From: a virus
Direction: 5' to 3' (one strand)
Virus record (IMG/VR): IMGVR_UViG_3300043434_000338
Location: 1-39,976 of that record
Length of the DNA: 39,976 nucleotides
The position numbers and the translations under genes are program-made. Shown piece after piece: positions 18,317-25,717 of the stretch. The notes beneath the pieces are model-generated. The model worked only from the letters and a program-made list of their open reading frames with translations. It made no database searches and was not told where the DNA came from. Position 1 is the stretch's first letter. Each line of letters opens with the position of its first letter.

Positions 18317-21300
18317 TTAAACCTGTAGTTCCTAAGAACTTATTTGAAAATCTGTTTATGGCAGTATTACCTTTTCTTAATCCAAAATAGAAATACCAAG
18401 GAGCACCTCCTAATATAGTCTTACCTTGAATTGTTGGTGCCGAATAATTGTAAGTTATTGACGCCATATCATTCGAATTACTTGCAAATAAATAACCACG
18501 AGCGTTATATTCATTAACCGAAGCGTTCCATACAGGATATGGACTACCAGGTATTTGTGTTGGTAATCTATCCATTTGTTGATACTTAACCGCCACAATA
18601 CTCGAAGGGTCAGGAGATGTAGCCCAATTATTAGTTTGTGTACCAAAGATTGTGTTACCCGAATTTAATCTCCACATATAATGAGGTGTAAGTTGTGATT
18701 TAGTTGAGGTATAATCGTAAGCAAAATCATTAGTTAATGGGTTCCATCTAATTGTTCTAACAGGTGAGATAAAATCTCTAACTTGTATTGATTCCGTACT
18801 TGAGGTAAACATAATACCCATCATAATACTATTTGAACTAGTCCCCGCCGCGATTACAGACGCCCCTCCAGGGGATGAAGGTGATGTAGTATAAAAGGAT
18901 GTGTCCAACGGAACCACACCAATTTGGGAGTTAACCGCCACTGATTGTGCGAAATCAGCATCAACCTTTCTACCACTTCTTGAAAATAATCGAGTAATTT
19001 GGTTACCAAAGAAGTTAGCTAAGAAACTAGAATCAAGTAATCTCATAATACCAAATAGATTAACCATATCTGAAGTATCATTATATGAAGTTTCAGAGAA
19101 CTCTTTCATATTATACCCATCAAATTGACCGTTTAAAATAATCTCTTTCATAAATGAATCTCTAGGTCCTAAATTAATAAGAGTTGTTGGGTATTTTAAA
19201 TTAGTATCATTAGCTCCTTTACCATCATCCCCTCTTGATTTAAATCCAATAAAGTTACTACCATCCCAAGGTGTACTTCTATAATAAAACGTATTTGTTG
19301 TTGGGTGTAGGAAAATAATATCTCGACAATACTCCCGACCATTAACTTTATTCTTACTATTATAATAGGTATTAATTTTGAACGGATATGCAAATAATAC
19401 ACCGTTAATCCAATTATTATTAAAGACCTGACTTAAAACTCCTTGACATAATGCAAAGAAGAACTTGAATCTAAGGATATATTCCCCAAAATTTTCAAGG
19501 TCTTTACCCATTCCAGCAATTGGCCCGAAAATATCATTAATGTCACCACAACGAGGACAAAAACGATAACAACCGTTATCAGTCACCGCATCATCGTTCT
19601 TACACGCAGGGTCAACAGTGATATTTAAACCACTGGTACCCTGGTCGTAACATTTTAATGAAACCATTTTAGTACAAGTAAATGTATTTAAAGCACTATT
19701 ACTTTCAAACGCGTTGTCATTAGGTTCAAATGTGTCAGCATACGACGCGTTTGATTGTCCAGCACCTGCAACAATAATACCATTAGTCGAGAAGGTATAT
19801 ACGGTCAACGCAGGATTTTGTTGTAAGAAATAGGTGTTATTACCATTAGTTGTTTGAAAATCAGAAGTAGGTAATCTATCACTTCTCATAACATTATTCT
19901 TATAATAAGACATACTTAAAGTACTACCCGTATTATACCCTGGACTATAATAATATGATTTTAAATTGTTAGGGTATGATGTTGATGGGGTAAACACATA
20001 CGCTCCTCCGTCAACAAATTCACTAGGGTTATATTTTCTTGGGGTTAGTGTACCACTATACAAAGCCTGACTTGATAACGATTTAAGTAAACGTCTAGGT
20101 GATGATATTGTATTATCAATCTTAGATGGGCTCAAAACCGTAGCTGGTGGTGATGGTACAAATACCGACGGAATCACTTTAGTATTATCTAAACTAGAAT
20201 AAAACGTATGAGTATTAGTCGTGTACCCCGTATAATAATATGACGATGAATTTGCGGGTTCAAAGAATTGAGAACTAAAATATAAATCAAATCCATTGTT
20301 AGGAGTGTTGTTATTCATACCAGGACCAAAATCGTGGTCAAACATATTCAACGGTGATGATGATGCAGGTAGCGTCGAATTCTTAATTGGAACGTTAACT
20401 TTATAATCCCCGATAACTAAACAATCTGGTTGGTTAATTGATGTGTACCCAAAAACTCGACTCAGGTCAAATTTAGTTTGAACACTAAATGAATTAGGGT
20501 CAACACCTCTTTGGATTATTAATACCTTACTGTCTTGTGATATAAAATCAATAGGTGTCACAGTTACCGTGTCACTAAAAATTCCCGTAAAACTAGTAAT
20601 AGTTGAAGTACTTTCAATAATATCCCCAAAACTATTCGCGAAACGAGTTGCAGGTACTAAACTTCTAAACTGAGCAATGGTCATTCCCGTTATTACTTGG
20701 AAATACTCAATATCTGACGGATATGTGTAATATATTGTTTTACTAACATTAGTGTTATACATAGTAGGTGTCGAATATGAAAATGGTATATTCGACAATG
20801 GGTTAGTCGGACTTGCGTAAGTACCACTTAACGTAGTTGGTATTGTCGTAGTACCCGTTAACTGAGTACTTCCAATACTATTAACCGTTGCACCTGTAAA
20901 GTTAGGGTCTTTAGATGAATATGGACTTGAAAATGAGAACATCTTACCCGCACTAAGGGTAGTCGCTTTACTAACTAAAATCGCAATTACATTATCAAAA
21001 TGTCCCGCAGTAGGACCGTTAGAAGTTGGTTCGTATGTCACTTTCACCTGATTAGCACCATTGTAGTAAGAACCTTTAGTATTAAATAAATTAATCCTCT
21101 CACCAAACGGTAAATCATAACATTCCATAAAACCTGAAGAAGTATTTATTCTCCCGACACCTCCCGCAGTCATATTGGTACCATTAACAAATGTACCCCC
21201 TAATAATTGTTTGATAATAGGGACATCTGATGGTGACCAAAAAAGTGTATTACTGAAAATATTATTAAATACCGATGGGTTGTCCAACTTACCAAAGGCA

Positions 21301-23201
21301 GTCGGTATGTTAAATGATGTTATAAATTGACTTTGGTTTTGTTGTGCCTGACCCGTGGTTTGATTAGCCCCACCTGTTGTAGGGTCACTACCATTACCGT
21401 CTGACCCATCACAACTACAAGCTTCACAGTCAGGATAAGTTAACATTGGCATATCCAATGGTTTAATTGGTAGTTTTGGGTCGTCACAATCAATACCCAA
21501 AGAACGACAAATCCATCCAAAAGGATAGAAACTAATTGCAACAATACTAAATCCAATACCACAAATACCACAAAGTACTGTTTGAATAATTAGATATATT
21601 AGATTTATAAGAAACGCAATAATATCATAGGCGATAAGGACGGGTAACATTAAGAACCCAATAATTGAAATTAGAATATTCAATATTATCCATAATAATG
21701 ATGTATGGAAAACCCCGTCATTCGCAGGAAATTTATTTACACTATCTTCACAGGTATCATCATCAATTCTTTTAATTGCTAAGAACTTTTCTTTACCACC
21801 AGCAACCTTATAGTTGTCGATTAAACCCGAAACAGTATAAACTTTATTATAATCGAATTCATAAAATCTATCTTCACAATTAATATAGGATAATAATTCA
21901 GGGTTTGTTATATCAACACTACCTGTAGTATACCCTGACCAACCTAAATCAAACGCATATGATGTTAACGCGTCATTATAATCCCCAAGACCACCTCGTA
22001 ATGGGTCAGACCCATAAAACTCCCATCCTTTTTCTTTAATGTTTGGGACTAAGAAATAACCTCTTTTAAAATCTTCCGCAATACTCTTACTTTGTTGCCA
22101 TTTAATTTTAAACCTGTATTTAGCTTTAGTTGGGATACCGACTTTAGGGTCGTTTGAAATAACCTGTTCCCCATATTCATTTGTAGATATGTAGTTATTA
22201 TTCATTGGTAGGTCAAACATCCACACACCATTACCGTCAATAACTTTACCACCATTAGGTAGTTTAGCTTGTTCGAGTATTGGTAACCCGTCAGAGTCGT
22301 TAAAGATTGTTTGGGTAATAGCCAAAATCTCACCAGGTCCTGTGGTCATTTGACACTGATTTCCTGTTTCTTTTCTCGAAACACAATTTTGTTTAATGGC
22401 AATAGAGTTTGAGGTACTAACTAATGACCCCATAAAAATTGCGGTAGGTTTAATATCAATGTTAGCCTCGTTGGTAATGTCAAAATCTGTTCTTGTAATA
22501 CCTATTTGACATATCTCAGGTTCACCCCAAAATGGTGCAACCTCAATACTCTTATTAATAACAACAACCTGAGGTAATGAATTAAAGTTCGATGATGAAT
22601 TAAATTTATTCCCATCAAATTGTTCTTCAGTTGCAAGTCCCATTCTAACCAAATCCTGAGGTCCTAACGAAAAAGGACCAATATCAGATAGGTCAACATT
22701 CATCACTATAGTATGACTACCAACAGGTACCCCATAAATTAAGTAATCACCACTGTCATTCGTTTGAACGGTATATTTGTAATACTTGTCATATAATTGA
22801 ACAACCGTTTGGTCAACTAAGTTATCTTTTCGAGAAGGGAATGTCCCTGTGGCAACGTGATTACTATAAGAAGGAAGATATGGTAATAGATTAAATTTGT
22901 ACCCATCCTCATTAGTATCTAAAACCGATTTATAAGGATATATTGATTTAATGACAGGGTTTTTTAAGTCCTCGTCAGTTACAGGTATGAAGATTGATAA
23001 CTTAGCGTTTGGTATTCCATAACCATTGTTTGCAAAAACTCTACCAGCAATAACCCCATAATCTGAGCACATTCTTAAGTAGACATCACCTTGCCTAATT
23101 TTTAATGATAATATTTCAAGTTGTTCAAAATCTTGGTCAACTTGAACTACTAAGTTTTGGTCTTTGCCTGGATTAGCTTTAATTCTATACGAATTCCCCA
23201 T
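18309..23201 (-). CDS. Giant baseplate-operon protein with membrane-segment cluster (1630 aa)
   Basis: 1630 residues, directly after gp6. Residues about 48-170 look like a carboxypeptidase-regulatory/SpaA-type beta domain with an insertion (GVIAGRVFANNGYGIPNAKL near the start, TNDSGDYLIYGVPVGSHTI near the end). Residues 501-563 are strongly hydrophobic and could form about three membrane helices (LLWIILNILISIIGFLMLP; VLIAYDIIAFLINLIYLIIQ; VLCGICGIGFSIVAISF). They are followed by a Cys-rich stretch (DCEACSCDG) and a Gly/Asn/Thr-rich linker. A CPRCG pair near residue 1213, with CYRF before it, suggests a zinc-ribbon-like element. The rest is Ser/Thr/Asn-rich beta-type sequence. Membrane segments are unexpected in a virion protein. 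It could be a membrane-penetrating tail component or an infected-cell membrane protein. The leader contains AAAGGA, one of the few Shine-Dalgarno-like sequences here. Function unknown. Confidence 0.75.
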   Translation of the reverse strand: MGNSYRIKANPGKDQNLVVQVDQDFEQLEILSLKIRQGDVYLRMCSDYGVIAGRVFANNGYGIPNAKLSIFIPVTDEDLKNPVIKSIYPYKSVLDTNEDGYKFNLLPYLPSYSNHVATGTFPSRKDNLVDQTVVQLYDKYYKYTVQTNDSGDYLIYGVPVGSHTIVMNVDLSDIGPFSLGPQDLVRMGLATEEQFDGNKFNSSSNFNSLPQVVVINKSIEVAPFWGEPEICQIGITRTDFDITNEANIDIKPTAIFMGSLVSTSNSIAIKQNCVSRKETGNQCQMTTGPGEILAITQTIFNDSDGLPILEQAKLPNGGKVIDGNGVWMFDLPMNNNYISTNEYGEQVISNDPKVGIPTKAKYRFKIKWQQSKSIAEDFKRGYFLVPNIKEKGWEFYGSDPLRGGLGDYNDALTSYAFDLGWSGYTTGSVDITNPELLSYINCEDRFYEFDYNKVYTVSGLIDNYKVAGGKEKFLAIKRIDDDTCEDSVNKFPANDGVFHTSLLWIILNILISIIGFLMLPVLIAYDIIAFLINLIYLIIQTVLCGICGIGFSIVAISFYPFGWICRSLGIDCDDPKLPIKPLDMPMLTYPDCEACSCDGSDGNGSDPTTGGANQTTGQAQQNQSQFITSFNIPTAFGKLDNPSVFNNIFSNTLFWSPSDVPIIKQLLGGTFVNGTNMTAGGVGRINTSSGFMECYDLPFGERINLFNTKGSYYNGANQVKVTYEPTSNGPTAGHFDNVIAILVSKATTLSAGKMFSFSSPYSSKDPNFTGATVNSIGSTQLTGTTTIPTTLSGTYASPTNPLSNIPFSYSTPTMYNTNVSKTIYYTYPSDIEYFQVITGMTIAQFRSLVPATRFANSFGDIIESTSTITSFTGIFSDTVTVTPIDFISQDSKVLIIQRGVDPNSFSVQTKFDLSRVFGYTSINQPDCLVIGDYKVNVPIKNSTLPASSSPLNMFDHDFGPGMNNNTPNNGFDLYFSSQFFEPANSSSYYYTGYTTNTHTFYSSLDNTKVIPSVFVPSPPATVLSPSKIDNTISSPRRLLKSLSSQALYSGTLTPRKYNPSEFVDGGAYVFTPSTSYPNNLKSYYYSPGYNTGSTLSMSYYKNNVMRSDRLPTSDFQTTNGNNTYFLQQNPALTVYTFSTNGIIVAGAGQSNASYADTFEPNDNAFESNSALNTFTCTKMVSLKCYDQGTSGLNITVDPACKNDDAVTDNGCYRFCPRCGDINDIFGPIAGMGKDLENFGEYILRFKFFFALCQGVLSQVFNNNWINGVLFAYPFKINTYYNSKNKVNGREYCRDIIFLHPTTNTFYYRSTPWDGSNFIGFKSRGDDGKGANDTNLKYPTTLINLGPRDSFMKEIILNGQFDGYNMKEFSETSYNDTSDMVNLFGIMRLLDSSFLANFFGNQITRLFSRSGRKVDADFAQSVAVNSQIGVVPLDTSFYTTSPSSPGGASVIAAGTSSNSIMMGIMFTSSTESIQVRDFISPVRTIRWNPLTNDFAYDYTSTKSQLTPHYMWRLNSGNTIFGTQTNNWATSPDPSSIVAVKYQQMDRLPTQIPGSPYPVWNASVNEYNARGYLFASNSNDMASITYNYSAPTIQGKTILGGAPWYFYFGLRKGNTAINRFSNKFLGTTGLNE

Positions 23202-23215
23202 TATATTCCTTTAAT

Positions 23216-23225
23216 CGATAAATAG
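23216..23225 (-). promoter_or_regulatory. Candidate phage promoter motif CTATTTATCG
   Basis: Minus-strand CTATTTATCG, 14 bases before the ATG at 23201, in the 118-base gap after the gp6-like gene. It is one of six NTATTTATNA sites placed just upstream of genes. The short distance would leave a very short leader if this is a -10 element. Confidence 0.4.
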
Positions 23226-23257
23226 TTGATAGACTGTTTTTCAAGTCTGTGCACTGG

Positions 23258-23298
23258 TTTTTATGTTTAGAAAAAACAAGTTACTCTAAACATAAAAA
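23258..23298. repeat. AT-rich 14-bp perfect hairpin
   Basis: The arms TTTTTATGTTTAGA (23258-23271) and TCTAAACATAAAAA (23285-23298) are perfect inverted copies with a 13-base loop, in the gap between the gp6-like gene and the 1630-residue gene. No T-run follows on the minus strand, so it does not fit an intrinsic terminator. It may be an RNA processing or stability element. Confidence 0.6.
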
Positions 23299-23319
23299 GA
23301 TAATGTAATAAATAAATCC

Positions 23320-25161
23320 TTAGCTAATTGATACGGTTTGGAAATTCTTAACCTTAACCGTAATATCCTTATTTGGATATCTAATTTGATAGATTTGAGT
23401 TGGGAGTGCAAAGATAGTATTGTCGGTAGGTTCTATCTGTTTTGTAGAAGAATCCGCGTATTTCATTGAAGTTTCTGAAGATGAATATTCTCCCCCAACT
23501 TTATTAAACACTTTTAATTCAGTTAACGATATCACTCCATTCTCAGATTGAATTATTTTATTAATTTCAGATATATTAACGTTACCCCCTAATTGTCTTG
23601 TTGACGGATTAAAATAATCCGAAATCTTATTAATTATCGTACCAACAACAACCCCTTGATTTTGACTTGCATCCAACACAACTGACGCCTCAACGGCTAA
23701 ATCAATTACATCCGCAGTTTCAATTGAAATGTAGTCGTTTATCATACGATAGTTTGAAAGATACTCAGCAAGATTATTTAATAACGTATTTGAAACTATA
23801 GATGTTAAAGCACCTGAAGTATCGTATGACAATATCTTAACTCTAATTTTATTATCTTCCTCAACAACAGAGACTTTAGCAGGTGCACCAAATTGTCCTG
23901 GCATTTTTCTAATCAAAGCTTCATAATCATTAATCGTAACTGCTCTATTTTGTGCCGAGAAGTTAAACGATACAAAATTTCTTATTTCTTCTAACGTAGG
24001 TAATCCCGCTCCCCCAATTGCCGCAGTTACGTTAGTACATCTTAATGAATTAACCACCGCAGTATTTGTCGATTCTGAAGGTCCGTTTACAAAGAACGAA
24101 ACCGTACCAATCTGATTGATAGTATTAACTCCGATATTGGTACCTAATCCACCACCAATTCTATATTGTACAAAGATTGTGGTGTTTGCTTTTAACGTAC
24201 TACCTAATGAAAAATTATTTAAATAATTCTGCATCGGTAAAGTCTCAATTCCACTTCTCGCAAATTCCCTCAATTGGTCTTCCGCCGATGTGTTACCCCC
24301 ACCAAACGTCATCTTTAAAAATCCTTCAGGTGTGTATTCAGTTATAAATCTGTCATTAGTAACAACCCATTGTCCAACTTTAACTCCAGGTAAATCAGTT
24401 GGTTTCGTCGAATCCTCGATGAATACCCTATCTTGAGCTAAGGCATCAACTTCATACCATTTCCCAGCAGGTGATAAAAACTCAGACACCGTAGGTACGT
24501 TAGCGTAGTTAGTACCATCTTTCTGTATAACTGATGTAACACCTAACACATTCTTTTCTGGTAAGAACAACTCAAAAAACGGTCTAACGTCATTGGCGGT
24601 TATAACTTGTTTGAATACTTTGGTAATACCATTAACTACTAATTCTCTTTTAGTTATTGTATAACTAATTAAATTGTTGTTACCATCGAAGTTAGGTATT
24701 TTAAGTCGGTTTGGGAAACCTTGTGAGTTATATGGTGATGAAAAATCAATATCGTATACGTTTTCAAAAATTTGTCCCACACCCGTAACTTGACTTCCTC
24801 TTCTTAATATACCTTCATATCTCTCATCATCCTTATCACCATTTGCAGGTACCGTAATTGAGAAGTCGACTAAAGCAACTGAAGGTCTTTGACCTGGAAG
24901 TTTTAATCCATAAGTTCTCGCGATGTTAAATATTGAAGATTTTTGTTGGGCGTATTGTAAAACTGTTTCTTGAACACTTCTATCAATATGGAAGTGTAAG
25001 TTGTCAGATACGGCAGCATTTAAATCTAATAAAGCCGAGAAAATAGACGCGTCGTTAAAATTATCTATTAACTCAGGATAATAGGTTTTTGTGAAATTTA
25101 TTAATTCCGTTCTAACTTCTTGGAAGTCCCTTACGGTATAGGATATTCTTTTTTCTGCCAT
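23320..25161 (-). CDS. 6: gp6-like (baseplate J family) baseplate wedge protein
   Basis: 613 residues, close to T4 gp6 (660). The N-terminus reads YTVRDFQEVRTELINFTKTY, followed by DASIFSALLDLNAAVSDNL and ERYEGILRRGSQVTG. This is the arrangement of T4 gp6 and the P2 gpJ-like baseplate family, whose dimers form the inner ring of the baseplate around the hub. Residues near 400-450 (NFSAQNRAVTINDYEALIRK, then MPGQFGAPAKVSVVEEDNKI) match the typical NRAVTxxDYexl-ark-pgv region of J-family proteins. It starts 5 bases after the gp25 stop, the usual W-J pairing, and no membrane or signal sequence is present. Wedge assignment is strong; structural detail is from the family. Confidence 0.9.
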   Translation of the reverse strand: MAEKRISYTVRDFQEVRTELINFTKTYYPELIDNFNDASIFSALLDLNAAVSDNLHFHIDRSVQETVLQYAQQKSSIFNIARTYGLKLPGQRPSVALVDFSITVPANGDKDDERYEGILRRGSQVTGVGQIFENVYDIDFSSPYNSQGFPNRLKIPNFDGNNNLISYTITKRELVVNGITKVFKQVITANDVRPFFELFLPEKNVLGVTSVIQKDGTNYANVPTVSEFLSPAGKWYEVDALAQDRVFIEDSTKPTDLPGVKVGQWVVTNDRFITEYTPEGFLKMTFGGGNTSAEDQLREFARSGIETLPMQNYLNNFSLGSTLKANTTIFVQYRIGGGLGTNIGVNTINQIGTVSFFVNGPSESTNTAVVNSLRCTNVTAAIGGAGLPTLEEIRNFVSFNFSAQNRAVTINDYEALIRKMPGQFGAPAKVSVVEEDNKIRVKILSYDTSGALTSIVSNTLLNNLAEYLSNYRMINDYISIETADVIDLAVEASVVLDASQNQGVVVGTIINKISDYFNPSTRQLGGNVNISEINKIIQSENGVISLTELKVFNKVGGEYSSSETSMKYADSSTKQIEPTDNTIFALPTQIYQIRYPNKDITVKVKNFQTVSIS

Positions 25162-25166
25162 ATTAA

Positions 25167-25625
25167 TTAAATATTTAAGATTACGAAATCTTTACTACTA
25201 AAGACATCGTCGGTTATTACGTAATCTATTTTAACCTTAGCGGTGTATTCATCGGCACCCATACCTGGCATATTATACTCAGTAGTATTACTACCTGAAC
25301 TTACACCACCACTTTCTGTCTCTTCACTAACATAAGCTTTGACACTAATACTAGTAATTCTTAATTGAGGTAAATACTTTTCACACGACTCTCGAATCTC
25401 AGATTCAATACTGTTAAATGTTGGAGTATCTAGTGGTTCGAAAATATACTCATATAATCGAGTTCCAAAATCTGGCAAAAAATATCTAGACCCTTTTCTT
25501 GTAAGAAGTAGGTGAATTAAATCTGTCCTTATCTCATCGTTAGCAGTTTGAGTTAATTTCAGATAGTCTCCTTCAGTAGAACTGTTGAAGGGGAATGCAA
25601 TCCCATATGTTTTACCATTTGCCAT
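25167..25625 (-). CDS. 25: gp25/GPW-family baseplate wedge protein
   Basis: 152 residues, slightly longer than T4 gp25 (132). It carries the family signature: YLKLTQTANDEIRTDLIHLL followed by LTRKGSRYFLPDFGTRLYEY and a central IFEPLD, with the later YLPQLRITSISVKA strand. gp25 lies at the inner baseplate and helps nucleate sheath assembly; its lysozyme-like activity reported for T4 is not supported by any motif here. An insertion of Ser/Gly/Glu residues (about 103-120) lies before the last strands. It is the first gene after the terminator of the DNA-metabolism block and follows a candidate promoter motif 28 bases upstream, so it probably opens the structural operon. The upstream region is AT-rich with no Shine-Dalgarno sequence. 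Confidence 0.93.
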   Translation of the reverse strand: MANGKTYGIAFPFNSSTEGDYLKLTQTANDEIRTDLIHLLLTRKGSRYFLPDFGTRLYEYIFEPLDTPTFNSIESEIRESCEKYLPQLRITSISVKAYVSEETESGGVSSGSNTTEYNMPGMGADEYTAKVKIDYVITDDVFSSKDFVILNI

Positions 25626-25653
25626 ATCAATAAATATATGTCGTGATTATTTC

Positions 25654-25663
25654 TTATAAATAG
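25654..25663 (-). promoter_or_regulatory. Candidate phage promoter motif CTATTTATAA
   Basis: Minus-strand CTATTTATAA, 28 bases before gp25 and about 9 bases downstream of the T-run of the nrdA terminator. Lying directly after a terminator and before a new functional block makes this the best-placed of the six NTATTTATNA sites. Confidence 0.5.
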
Positions 25664-25671
25664 TGTAAAAT

Positions 25672-25697
25672 AAAAAATCCCGACATAGTGTCGGGAT
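25672..25697 (-). terminator. Intrinsic terminator after nrdA
   Basis: On the minus strand, ATCCCGACA and TGTCGGGAT form a perfect 9-bp GC-rich stem with a 3-base loop (25677-25697). It is followed directly by TTTTTTATTTT. It lies 20 bases after the nrdA stop and closes the DNA-metabolism transcript. Confidence 0.9.
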
Positions 25698-25717
25698 AAT
25701 TGTCGTTATATTTTAAA

